NCBI GenBank assembly: GCA_040752215.1
Contig: JBFMEX010000014.1
Location: forward strand, 1-64,000
DNA length: 64,000 nucleotides
Direction: 5' to 3'
DNA from: JBFMEX01 sp040752215
Lineage (GTDB): Bacteria; Pseudomonadota; Alphaproteobacteria; Rhizobiales; Hyphomicrobiaceae
A program made the position numbers and the translations under genes. The notes under the pieces are model-generated. The model was given only the letters and a program-made list of their open reading frames with translations. It was not told the DNA's origin and ran no database searches. This document shows, piece by piece, positions 9,694 through 17,425 of the stretch. Numbering within the stretch: position 1 is the first letter of the stretch; each line of letters starts with the position of its first letter.

Positions 9694-9759
9694 GGCCCCC
9701 CCTTACGCGCGAGATGTTTGCCGGGCGTCCCTACTCGCCATCGCCCCTGCATGTGCGAT

Positions 9760-9850
9760 GGGGAGAGGGCTAGGGTGAGGGGCGGTCCCCTGCTGGGGCA
9801 TCTGCTGCCGCCCCTCACCCCAACCCTCTCCCCGCAAGCGGGGAGAGGGA
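9760..9850. repeat. Inverted repeat, Rhizobiales-type intergenic palindrome
   Basis: Two 26-base arms (9760-9785 and 9808-9833) are reverse complements with only two mismatches, separated by 22 bases. A second, smaller perfect palindrome CTCTCCCCGCAAGCGGGGAGAG overlaps the right arm (about 9825-9846). It lies upstream of the metallophosphoesterase start and is the best-preserved member of the element family scattered through this window. Confidence 0.75.
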
Positions 9851-10090
9851 GCACCGGCCATATGCGATCACCCAGCCAATCTCGGGCACCGGGAGCATAG
9901 CCGTGCAGGCAGGGCAGCGAAACCGACCCTGCCGCGGCAGCGGGCAACCCAGGGAGAAGGAGTGGCCGATGGGTATCAGGGGCTTGCTCCGCCCGGCGGG
10001 CGGGCGGAGTGAAAGCGCTCCTCGATGATGGAGCTGAATGCTCCTCCGGCATGGACCGCGGACAATGCGTCGACTCTGGTTTCAATCGGC

Positions 10091-10130
10091 AATTCAGGGG
10101 CAAATTCAGGGGACATAATTCAGGGGACAT
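10091..10130. repeat. Three tandem AATTCAGGGG(ACAT) direct repeats beside the RAYT gene
   Basis: AATTCAGGGG occurs at 10091, 10103 and 10117; the last two copies extend to AATTCAGGGGACAT. Related GGGGACACAT strings sit at 10234-10243 and 10355-10364, and GAGGGGACGCATT directly follows the transposase stop codon (about 11197-11209). Short GGGGACA-type repeats bracketing a gene are what is usually seen around REP-associated tyrosine transposases, so these are read as the ends of that element. Confidence 0.6.
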
Positions 10131-10243
10131 GATACATAATTAAGAGAGTTTCGGCCCATTTCGGGGACGCGATCTAGATCGTGCGATGGCGCGCCATCCG
10201 ATGACGTCGGCGGCGGCGATCGATACTCGTTCCGGGGACACAT

Positions 10244-10343
10244 NNNNNNNNNNNNNNNNNNNNNNNNNNNNNNNNNNNNNNNNNNNNNNNNNNNNNNNNN
10301 NNNNNNNNNNNNNNNNNNNNNNNNNNNNNNNNNNNNNNNNNNN
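10244..10343. other. Assembly gap (100 N) flanked by identical 21-mers
   Basis: Exactly 100 N, the conventional placeholder for a gap of unknown size. The 21 bases before it (10223-10243) and the 21 bases after it (10344-10364) are identical, both reading ATACTCGTTCCGGGGACACAT. The two contigs may therefore simply overlap, or may have broken in a repeat belonging to the adjacent transposase element. No gene is claimed across the gap. Confidence 0.97.
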
Positions 10344-10402
10344 ATACTCGTTCCGGGGACACATTACCGAATTGACGGCATCGGCAGTCCGGGCTAGTGT
10401 CG

Positions 10403-10458
10403 TTCAGATCGCGAAATTCGTTCGCCGCCTGCTGCGGAATGAGGCGAATATCGCGATC
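10403..10458. repeat. Hairpin element A, upstream of the RAYT gene
   Basis: GATCGCGA (10407-10414) pairs with TCGCGATC (10451-10458), and TTCGCC (10421-10426) with GGCGAA (10443-10448), giving an imperfect stem. The first 22 bases (10403-10424) are identical to 37301-37322, where they also form the 5' arm of a hairpin. This is a candidate REP-like or regulatory element; its position just upstream of a RAYT gene makes the REP reading attractive but unproven. Confidence 0.5.
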
Positions 10459-10529
10459 GCCACACGAGCGTCGTCCTCCAAGCGTCTGACCGCCGGCCCT
10501 CGCCCGAGCACCAGGACCAGCACTGCCTC

Positions 10530-11198
10530 ATGGCCCGTCTCGCACGCATCGTGGTTCCTGGCGCGCCGCATCACGTCACGCAGCGCGGCAATCGCCGCCA
10601 GCAGACGTTCTTCGAGGACGCCGACTATGCGCTCTACAAGCAGCTGCTCGCCGAGTTCTGTGCCGAGGAGAAGGTGGCCGTGTGGGCCTACTGCCTGATG
10701 CCGAACCACGTGCACCTGATCCTGGTGCCGAAGCGCACCGAGAGTCTCGCACGCGCGGTCGGCGAGACGCATCGGCGCTACAGCCGTCACATCAATTTCC
10801 GAGAGGGTTGGCGCGGCTTCCTCTGGCAGGGACGCTTCGCATCCGCGCCTATGGACGAGCCGCACCTGATCTCCGCCGCCCGCTACGTCGAGCTCAATCC
10901 CGTGCGCGCGCGCCTCGTCAAGACGCCCGAGGCGTGGCGATGGTCGAGCGCGGCCGCCCACCTCGCCGGACGCGACGACGGGCTCGTCTCCGTCGCGCCG
11001 CTGCTGGAGATCGTCGGTGGCAGGGGCCAATGGCGCAAGCAGCTCGCCCATGGGCTGGCGACGGAGGAGGTCGAGGCGATCCGCAGCGCCGAGCGCACCG
11101 GCCGGCCGCTGGCATCGCCGTCGTTCGTCAAAGCGATCGAGCGACGCCTGGGCCGTCCGATCGCCAAGAGGAAGCCAGGGCCGAAGCCGCGCGGCTGA
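10530..11198 (+). mobile_element. REP-associated tyrosine transposase (RAYT, IS200-like Y1 family)
   Basis: A 222-residue Y1-family HUH nuclease. The HUH metal site is NH60-V-H62 in CLMPNHVHLIL, and the catalytic Tyr is Y119 in ARYVELNPVRARLV. The opening RIVVPGAPHHVTQRGNRRQ and the WQGRF motif are typical of the single-copy RAYT branch rather than of true IS200 elements. The Lys/Arg-rich tail (RPIAKRKPGPKPRG) is also common in that branch. The gene looks intact. Flanking GGGGACA-type repeats and a nearby hairpin suggest it still has, or had, cognate REP sequences. RAYTs are usually vertically kept and mobilise short palindromes rather than themselves. Confidence 0.93.
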
Positions 11199-11315
11199 GG
11201 GGACGCATTGTTTCAGTACGCGCGGCGAGCCTCGTTCCGTGATCGCCGCCCGCGCGGGGCGGCCACCGCGCGCGGCCAGCGGAGCCGGAGGTCTAGGTTC
11301 TTGCTCGTCGGCATA

Positions 11316-12209
11316 TCAAAGTCCGTCGACCGGAACCTTGAGGAAGCGCTTGCCGCTCGCGTCGGGCTCGGGCAGGTGGCCGGCGCGCATGTTGACCTGG
11401 ATCGAGGGGATGATCAGCTGTGGCAACGCGAGCGTGGCGTCGCGCCTCGTTCGCATCGCCACGAACTCTTCCTCGCCGATGCCCTCGCGGACGTGGATGT
11501 TATGCGCGCGCTGCTCGGCGACCGTCGTCTCCCAGCGGATCTCGCGCCCGCCCGGCGCGTAGTCGTGGCACATGAAAAGGCGCATGTCGCCCGGTAGCGC
11601 GAGCACGCGCTTGATGGATCGATACAGTGCGCGGGCGTCGCCGCCGGGGAAATCGGCGCGCGCGGTGCCGCCGTCGGGCATGAACAGGGTGTCGCCGACG
11701 AACGCGGCATCGCCGACGATGTGCGTCATGCAGGCCGGCGTGTGGCCGGGCGTTGCGATCGCGATCGAGGTCAGGGTGCCGATCCGGTAGGTGTCGCCGT
11801 CCTCGAACAGGTGGTCGAACTGGCTGCCGTCGCGCTCGAAGCGGGTGCCCTCGTTGAAGATCTTGCCGAACGTCCGCTGCACCTCGGTAACGCGCGCGCC
11901 AATGCCGAGCTTGCCGCCGAGCCGCTCCTGGATGTAGGGCGCGGCCGAGAGATGGTCGGCGTGGACGTGGGTCTCGATCAGCCATTCAACCTCGAGCCCG
12001 TGCTCGCGCACGTGGGCGATGATCTTGTCGGCGTTGGTCGTCGACAGGCGCCCGGCGGCGTAGTCGATATCCAACACCGGATCGACGATCGCGCAGGCTT
12101 TCGAGGCGGGGTCCTTCACGACATAGCTGATGGTGTTGGTAGCCTCGTCGAAAAAGGCCGTGACCTCCGGCTTGACAGTGAGATCGAGCGGCATCGCGGC
12201 TTGGCCCAT
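11316..12209 (-). CDS. MBL-fold hydrolase, persulfide dioxygenase-like
   Basis: Metallo-beta-lactamase-fold protein of 297 residues. The metal-binding signature is THVHADHLSAA (about residues 80-90), followed by a C-terminal His in TPGHTPACMTHIVGD and Asp in FVGDTLFMPDGGTARADFPGGDA. The last motif is typical of the ETHE1/Blh group of glutathione persulfide dioxygenases, which oxidise sulfane sulfur to sulfite. MGQAAM is chosen as the start; a longer N-terminus is open but lacks similarity. It precedes no sulfur gene here, so sulfide detoxification is inferred from family only. Confidence 0.82.
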   Translation of the reverse strand: MGQAAMPLDLTVKPEVTAFFDEATNTISYVVKDPASKACAIVDPVLDIDYAAGRLSTTNADKIIAHVREHGLEVEWLIETHVHADHLSAAPYIQERLGGKLGIGARVTEVQRTFGKIFNEGTRFERDGSQFDHLFEDGDTYRIGTLTSIAIATPGHTPACMTHIVGDAAFVGDTLFMPDGGTARADFPGGDARALYRSIKRVLALPGDMRLFMCHDYAPGGREIRWETTVAEQRAHNIHVREGIGEEEFVAMRTRRDATLALPQLIIPSIQVNMRAGHLPEPDASGKRFLKVPVDGL

Positions 12210-12351
12210 GGCGCAGGCTCCTTGTGTTGGCCGGCGCGCGCCGTGGCGACGGCCCGCTGCCGGCAATTCCGAGCTTGGCCCTCATATTTGTGTATGCAAA
12301 TGGCAGCATTCCAGGCCCCGCGGATGCGCCAATCGCGGCTGCGGGGGTGCG

Positions 12352-12837
12352 CTACTTGTGGCCGGCGTGCGGGTCGTCGGTCGACCGCTCCTCGACCATG
12401 ACCTCGATCTCGACCGCTCCAGCCCGCTCGAAGCGGAGCGTCATGGGAACCATGGCGTAGGCGGTGAGGGGGGCCTGGAGCCCTTTCATCACGAGATGTG
12501 CGCTGGAGCGACCGAGCTCGATGGCGCCCGGCGGGATGACGAGCGACGGCGGCGGCGTTGCGCCGGGTTTGGCCGGCGCTGCCGGTGCCGAGGCCACGAT
12601 CTCGATGCTGGTGGCCGCCGGCGTGGTGGCGCCGATCAGGCGGTCGGGCCGCTTGCCGTTGTTGCGAATGCGCATGCTGACCACCGCATCGCCACCGCGA
12701 GCGGTCGTCTCGTGCACCCATGGATGCACGATCTCGAGCAACCTCGTCTTGACGCTGTGGGCGGCGACCGTGGACGTGCCGGCGGCGAGTGCCAGCACGC
12801 CCACGATGAGCCCGCGGATGGTGATCATGTCACGCAT
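12352..12837 (-). CDS. Periplasmic PCu(A)C copper chaperone
   Basis: A 161-residue secreted protein with an N-terminal signal peptide (cleavage probably after TVAAHS region, about residue 25) and a PCu(A)C domain. Candidate copper ligands are His/Met in SSAHLVMKGL and in the later MVPMTLRFERAG, consistent with the H/M-rich signature of the family. The family hands Cu(I) to the Cu-A or Cu-B site of cytochrome oxidase. The C-terminal HAGHK adds possible ligands. It starts 12 bases after the stop of the His-rich outer-membrane protein, so the two are co-transcribed, and a GAGG box lies in that junction. Confidence 0.85.
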   Translation of the reverse strand: MRDMITIRGLIVGVLALAAGTSTVAAHSVKTRLLEIVHPWVHETTARGGDAVVSMRIRNNGKRPDRLIGATTPAATSIEIVASAPAAPAKPGATPPPSLVIPPGAIELGRSSAHLVMKGLQAPLTAYAMVPMTLRFERAGAVEIEVMVEERSTDDPHAGHK

Positions 12838-12849
12838 CGCCGCCTCGCT

Positions 12850-13944
12850 TCAGAACCCGACCGAGATGCCGGTCAGCAGCCGCCACTCGGGCTCGGCCTG
12901 GATGCCGTCGAGATTGTTGACGATCGGGATGCCGACGGAGGCGAAGCCGGACCAATTGCCCATCGACAGTCGCGCGCCCGGCGAGACGTAAAACGTGTGT
13001 CCGCCCGAGTTCGGGTCTTCGACACCGGCAATCTCCTGCTGGTCCGACCATTCGCCGTTGAGCTCCAGCACCAAATCGAGCGCAGGCCCGGCGGGCGCCT
13101 CCTCGTGGTGGTGATGCGCGGGGCCGCCCTTCGGGTGGCTATGGCTGTGGCTGTGCGCGCCGGCATACATCGGCCCGCCCGCGCGCGCTCCGCCGAGCAT
13201 GCGGTAGGAGAGCGCGACGCCGTAGTGCAGCCGGTCGCCGAGATCGGTGTCTTGCGTGCCCTCGCCGGTCAGGATGTAGAGCACGTGGGCGTCGAGCGAG
13301 ACGGCGCCGAGGCGCTGCGTGGCGGCGAGACCGAACAGGCCGTCCCAGGCGCCGGAGCCGGGCTGGAACTCCGCCTCGAAGATCTCGCCATGATCGTCGC
13401 GGACGCCGGTGCGCCCGGTCGGCGCTTTGAACCCGGCGAGTGCGGCGAACTCGGTGCCGCTCGCACGGTTGTTGAACAAGCGATACTGGCCGAGCACGGT
13501 CAGGTCGCCGATGCCGGCGGAATCGCCGCGTGCGAGCGCCGAACCATGCTCCTCCTCGTGCTCGCCGTGCCCGTGCTCTTCGTGATGGTGAGCCGCCTCG
13601 CGGATGTCGCTGCGCTTCACATATGGCAGTCGCAGCGACACCATCAGGTCGTTGGTCACGCCATAGGCGAGGCCGAGCGCGGGCGCGAGGATGCGGTCCA
13701 TGCTGTGCACGTGCTGGTCGGCCCCGGAATAGGCGGCAAGCTCGGCGTCGCTGAAGGCGTCGACCTTTGTCATCTCGTAGGTGAACGAGACTGCGAAGCG
13801 TCCCTGCTCCAGTGTGGTCGCGGAAAGCGTGTTGATCGGGCCGGCGGTGCCGCTGTTGGCGGCTGCGCCGGGATGATGCGCGGAGGCCGAGCCGCACGCA
13901 AGTGCGAGCGCGGTGGCTCCGGGGACAACGAAACGTCGGGTCAT
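12850..13944 (-). CDS. Histidine-rich outer-membrane beta-barrel protein, probable metal handling
   Basis: A 364-residue exported protein with a signal peptide ending near GSASA. Alternating hydrophobic segments and a C-terminal aromatic residue (LLTGISVGF) fit an outer-membrane beta-barrel, of the kind often annotated as transporter or phenol-MetA-like. Two loops are packed with histidine: about residues 115-132 (AAHHHEEHGHGEHEEEHG) and 260-285 (HSHSHSHPKG and HHHHEE). These suggest surface or periplasmic metal binding. The PCu(A)C gene follows directly and a DUF2946 gene precedes it, so copper is the likeliest metal. AGAGGA precedes the ATG. Confidence 0.72.
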   Translation of the reverse strand: MTRRFVVPGATALALACGSASAHHPGAAANSGTAGPINTLSATTLEQGRFAVSFTYEMTKVDAFSDAELAAYSGADQHVHSMDRILAPALGLAYGVTNDLMVSLRLPYVKRSDIREAAHHHEEHGHGEHEEEHGSALARGDSAGIGDLTVLGQYRLFNNRASGTEFAALAGFKAPTGRTGVRDDHGEIFEAEFQPGSGAWDGLFGLAATQRLGAVSLDAHVLYILTGEGTQDTDLGDRLHYGVALSYRMLGGARAGGPMYAGAHSHSHSHPKGGPAHHHHEEAPAGPALDLVLELNGEWSDQQEIAGVEDPNSGGHTFYVSPGARLSMGNWSGFASVGIPIVNNLDGIQAEPEWRLLTGISVGF

Positions 13945-14043
13945 GATCCTGTTTCCTCTGGGTGTTCGGTGGCACGTGCGCCGGTGCGCAATGAATGCGC
14001 TGGCGCGGTGGCGCCATCGGCTCGGGCTGCTGACCTCAGTGGC

Positions 14044-14430
14044 TCAGAGGAGGCTGGGAGGACCGCGGTTGCGCAGCGTGGCGACGGATGCGGCACGGGC
14101 AATCGAGTAGCCGCGCGGCGATGCGTGGCTGATCGTCGTCGCCGGCGGCGCAACCAGCGTCACGCTCGGCAGCGCCGCGACCGAGCCGCAGGCCGTGCTC
14201 TTGCAGTGCTCGCAGTGGCCGGACCGCTCAGCCGGCGCGGCGGGATCGCCAGTTGCGACGGGCGCGTCGCCGGCACTCCTGCAAAACACCGCCTGGTGCG
14301 ACGCGGGCATGGCGGCCAGCGCCATCGCGGCCGCTGCCCACGGGATGAGCGTCGCGTGCAGCAGAACGCCGACGAAGGCGAGAAGCCTCGCCGCCCGAAC
14401 GACTGCACGCTTGGAGCCGGACGCGCTCAT
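14044..14430 (-). CDS. DUF2946-like small exported protein
   Basis: A 128-residue protein with an N-terminal hydrophobic helix (VRAARLLAFVGVLLHATLI) and a mid-region Cys/His cluster, HCEHCKSTACG near residues 92-102, plus a Cys in QAVFCRSAGD. This pattern fits DUF2946 proteins, which are found next to copper-resistance and TonB-type genes. It lies 99 bases upstream of the His-rich barrel on the same strand and is probably part of the same unit. Function is unproven. MSASGSK is taken as start; an ATG five codons upstream is also open. Confidence 0.6.
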   Translation of the reverse strand: MSASGSKRAVVRAARLLAFVGVLLHATLIPWAAAAMALAAMPASHQAVFCRSAGDAPVATGDPAAPAERSGHCEHCKSTACGSVAALPSVTLVAPPATTISHASPRGYSIARAASVATLRNRGPPSLL

Positions 14431-14551
14431 CCGACGACAGTGCATCGGGTCCGCGAGGGCCGCAATCCCGGACCCAGGTCAGAGATCGTCGGCGCTCGCG
14501 ATGTGTGGCTCATTATCAACGACCCAGCCGACCGAGCCACCCGCGCGACGA

Positions 14552-15253
14552 TCACTCGTGGCGCATGAAGGAGTGCCAGGTGCCGTCGGCGCCGATCACC
14601 AGCCGGTACCACGTCCACCGCTTGGCGGCGCGCATCGCCTTGGCGGTGGCCGCCGGCACGAGGCGCAGCAGGTCCACCTGCTCGGCCGGGCTCAGCTGGT
14701 CGAGCGGGCGCTCCGCGAGGTAGGGCCACACGTAGACGTCGGCATTCTCGACATCGCGGCCGATCGGCAGGCGAGCGGCGCCGGCGCCGATGAGGTCGCC
14801 GATCACCGCCAGCATCTCGCGCCCCTCACCGTCGGCGGAGGCCTGCCTCAAGAATGCGATCGGATCGTCCACGGCCTTGTCGGCGAACGCGGGCGGCAGC
14901 TCGTTCCATTCGATGGCATTGCGCAGGTCTTCGATCTCTCCGCTGCGCACGGCGGCCAGGATCGCCTCGCGCATCTCGGCGACGGGGGTCGGCAGCTCGG
15001 CGGCGTCGCGAATGGCCGAGTCGGCTCGCGGGGCGGCAGCGGGCGGGGTCGGGCTGGCGCCTTTCGGGGCAGCGAAGGTCGGGCCCGGCATGCAATGGAC
15101 AAGCGCCATCAGCGCAAGTACGAATGTCTGGTGGCATATCGCGGTGCGCCGCACCCAATGGCGCGAGGGGGAGGCGGGATCGTGCAGGCGGAGGCGTTGC
15201 TCAGGCTGTCGCCGAGCGGACCCTTTCGGCTGCGGACGTGTCGGCTCCGCCAT
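14552..15253 (-). CDS. Conserved exported protein of unknown function
   Basis: About 233 residues. A basic N-terminus is followed by a hydrophobic stretch (TFVLALMALVHCMPGPTFAA, about 43-62), probably a signal peptide or anchor. A Pro/Ala linker leads to a helical domain containing AELPTPVAEMREAI and the sequence DVYVWPYLAERPLDQLSP; it ends with WYRLVIGADGTWHSFMRHE. I recognise no named family. A GTG start four codons earlier is possible. Divergent from the LysE-type gene at 15325. Confidence 0.6.
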   Translation of the reverse strand: MAEPTRPQPKGSARRQPEQRLRLHDPASPSRHWVRRTAICHQTFVLALMALVHCMPGPTFAAPKGASPTPPAAAPRADSAIRDAAELPTPVAEMREAILAAVRSGEIEDLRNAIEWNELPPAFADKAVDDPIAFLRQASADGEGREMLAVIGDLIGAGAARLPIGRDVENADVYVWPYLAERPLDQLSPAEQVDLLRLVPAATAKAMRAAKRWTWYRLVIGADGTWHSFMRHE

Positions 15254-15324
15254 GTCGCGTCCCACTGTCCCCCCCAGCCCGCCCGATCCGGCCGCCCGTT
15301 GCCGGTCCGTGACCGGGAGCGCCC

Positions 15325-15990
15325 ATGCAGCTGATTCCGAACCCGTTGATCATCCCTGTCGGTCTGGTGCTCGGCATTCTTGTCGCCGCTCCGGTCGGGC
15401 CGGTCAATGTGCTTTGCATCCAGCGCGCGGTCGAGCGCGGCTTCTGGGGCGGCATCGCCGCCGGGCTCGGCGCGGTGCTGGGTGACGGGCTGATCGCGCT
15501 GTTCGCCAGCCTCGGCGTCGGCGCCATCTCGGGCGCGGTGGTCAAGTACCGAACGGTGATCCAGATCGTCGGCGGCCTCGCCCTAATCGCGTTCGGGCTG
15601 AAGCTTTACTCCACCACGCCGCGGCTGGAGGCGCTGAACCCCCATCACGGGGCCGATGCGACGCTCAAGGATTTCGCCTGGGACATTCCGCAGACGTTCT
15701 TCCTCACCATCACCAATCCGGGTGCGGTGCTGGGTCTGTTCGCGATGTTCGGCGGTGCCAGCACGTTCGTCGAAGTGCAGAGCTACGTCGACGCACTGAC
15801 GATGGTGGCTTCGATCATGGCTGGCAGCATGGCGTGGTGGGTCGGCCTCTCGCATCTCATCGGCAAGTTTCGCCACAAGCTCGACGCGAGCCGGCTCGGG
15901 CAGATCAACCGTATCGCCGGGCTGCTGCTGTCGGGGTTCGGCGGCCTGCTGGTGGGCGAGATGCTCTACAAGTCGCTGCCGGGGTTCTGA
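15325..15990 (+). CDS. LysE-family translocator
   Basis: A 221-residue inner-membrane protein of the LysE exporter superfamily. The N-terminal motif is APVGPVNVLCIQRAVERGF (about 21-39), and ITNPGAVLGLFAMFGG is the second conserved block. About six hydrophobic segments are present, and the spacing between helices 3 and 4 is long. GC content matches the neighbourhood, unlike the LysE-like gene at 286. RBS GGGAGC precedes the ATG. Substrate unknown; amino acid or other small-solute efflux is inferred from the family. Confidence 0.85.
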   Translation: MQLIPNPLIIPVGLVLGILVAAPVGPVNVLCIQRAVERGFWGGIAAGLGAVLGDGLIALFASLGVGAISGAVVKYRTVIQIVGGLALIAFGLKLYSTTPRLEALNPHHGADATLKDFAWDIPQTFFLTITNPGAVLGLFAMFGGASTFVEVQSYVDALTMVASIMAGSMAWWVGLSHLIGKFRHKLDASRLGQINRIAGLLLSGFGGLLVGEMLYKSLPGF

Positions 15991-16036
15991 GCCGCCGGCG
16001 TGCGGGCACGATGGTCGGGTGGCATGTCGTGTGGCG

Positions 16037-16285
16037 CTACTGAACGGTGCGGCCGAGGCTGAACTCGCCGCTCTCGACACGACGCACGAGGCCCTGGGCG
16101 AGCGTGATCACGGCATCCTCGCCGTAGATCGAGACAAGGTCGGTCAGGGCCGTGAATATTGCGGCGTAGGCCATCAGCTCGGGGGCGACGCCGGTCTCGG
16201 TGCCCTCGTCCCACGCCTCAAGGATCAGGTTGAGCGCCCTGAAACTTTCGCTCTCGTTGGCTTCCAGCTCGGTGGTCGTTCGCAT
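16037..16285 (-). CDS. Small conserved hypothetical protein
   Basis: An 82-residue acidic, helical protein starting MRTTTELEANESESF. It contains no signal peptide, membrane segment or metal motif. The sequence YAAIFTALTDLVSIYGEDAVITLAQGLVRRVESGEF looks like a compact helical domain. Convergent with the LysE-type gene (46 bases between stops). I do not recognise the family. The frame is open upstream but reads as low-complexity Arg/Pro, so the later ATG is chosen. Confidence 0.5.
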   Translation of the reverse strand: MRTTTELEANESESFRALNLILEAWDEGTETGVAPELMAYAAIFTALTDLVSIYGEDAVITLAQGLVRRVESGEFSLGRTVQ

Positions 16286-16468
16286 GTCTCCCCCGGGGTG
16301 AGGTCTTCGTGCCCCTCGAGCCGCAAGTCCTGGCACACGGCCCTTCTCCTCAGGTGCTCTCTAGCATGGGTCCGCGTCAATGCCCGATGTAGACGCAATT
16401 CACAGTAAACCCGCCATTAGCGCTGGCGGGTGCGCACGCCCCCTCGGGAGGCATCCGGAACGAGGGGG

Positions 16469-16903
16469 TCAGGGGCTCGACTTGACGAGCACGTCGGTAA
16501 TCTCGGCGCCCTCGGTCAGGAAGCGCTCGATGGCCGTCTTGGCCGAGGGCGTGCAGGCGCTGTAGGTGCGGCTGTAGCTGCGATAGCCCTGGTTGAAGCT
16601 ACGGGTCAGTCGGGCGCGGCGCAGCGCCGAGGAGCCCTCGGCCTGGATTAACTCGCGCATGCGCTCGCGCCACAGCTGGCCGTCGTTGGCGCCGCACAGC
16701 TCGCGCAGGTAGTGGACCGCGCCGAGCAGCTCGGCGAGGCGCATGAGACGCTCGTCGTAGGGGCGGGTATCGGCCGTGGTCGGGGCGGTGAATGCGGCGG
16801 GTGGGGCGGCCAGCTGGAGCGCGAGCGCGAGGGCGAGCGCGCGGGCTGGCAGCGCAAGGCGCTCCGCAACGCGGATCGGACGATGTCGGCTCGGCTTGCT
16901 CAT
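16469..16903 (-). CDS. TIGR02301 family exported protein
   Basis: A 144-residue protein with an N-terminal signal peptide (hydrophobic stretch ALALALALQLAAPPAAF) and a conserved core PYDERLMRLAELLGAVHYLRE followed by CGANDGQLWRERM. That core is characteristic of the alphaproteobacterial TIGR02301 family, whose role is unknown. Two cysteines (in ELCGAN and YSACTPS) could form a disulphide in the periplasm. An alternative ATG lies six codons upstream. It is downstream of the Nudix gene on the same strand. Confidence 0.72.
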   Translation of the reverse strand: MSKPSRHRPIRVAERLALPARALALALALQLAAPPAAFTAPTTADTRPYDERLMRLAELLGAVHYLRELCGANDGQLWRERMRELIQAEGSSALRRARLTRSFNQGYRSYSRTYSACTPSAKTAIERFLTEGAEITDVLVKSSP

Positions 16904-16945
16904 TGAGCGTCTGTCTAGCATCGATTCCGGGCGATCGCACGGCCT

Positions 16946-17383
16946 CTATCCGGCGTCGAGCAGGCGCGCCGCCGCAGCGATGTAGCCGGCCGCTCCTTCA
17001 GTCGTCGGCAGCGATGCGACCTCGGCGATTGGAACGAGGCGGGCCGCGGCGGCGTCGCTCCCGGCGTGCGGCTCGCCGTCGCCGAGCCGGCCGTAGAGGA
17101 CAGTGATGGCGTAGTGGCATGCGGTGCCGGCGGCGTCGCGGATCGTCAGACGGTGCTCGCCGAGACGGCCGACGAGGTTGGCGGCGAGACCGGTCTCCTC
17201 GCGCACCTCGCGCAGTGCCGCGGTCTCGGCGGTCTCGCCGGGTTCGACGTGGCCGCCGGGAAGGCTCCACAGGCCGGCGGCGGGCCCGCCGACGCGCCTC
17301 ACCAGCAGCACGCGGCCGTCGCGAACGAGGACTGCGGAGGCAGCAAGGCGGGGGACGGGCGGATCTGGAGGCGGCGCGCGCAT
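16946..17383 (-). CDS. Nudix hydrolase
   Basis: A 145-residue Nudix-fold pyrophosphohydrolase. The Nudix box is complete: GGHVEPGETAETAALREV followed by REETGL (about residues 42-66), with all catalytic Glu residues present. The proline-rich start MRAPPPDPPVPRLAAS leads into the first strand. The family cleaves nucleoside diphosphates linked to another moiety; the exact substrate (for example oxidised nucleotides, ADP-ribose or NADH) cannot be told. Divergent from the SRAP gene with only 42 bases between starts. Confidence 0.9.
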   Translation of the reverse strand: MRAPPPDPPVPRLAASAVLVRDGRVLLVRRVGGPAAGLWSLPGGHVEPGETAETAALREVREETGLAANLVGRLGEHRLTIRDAAGTACHYAITVLYGRLGDGEPHAGSDAAAARLVPIAEVASLPTTEGAAGYIAAAARLLDAG

Positions 17384-17425
17384 GCGCCTAAGATAGCCGA
17401 GCCCTCGACCGGAATCGCAATCGCC

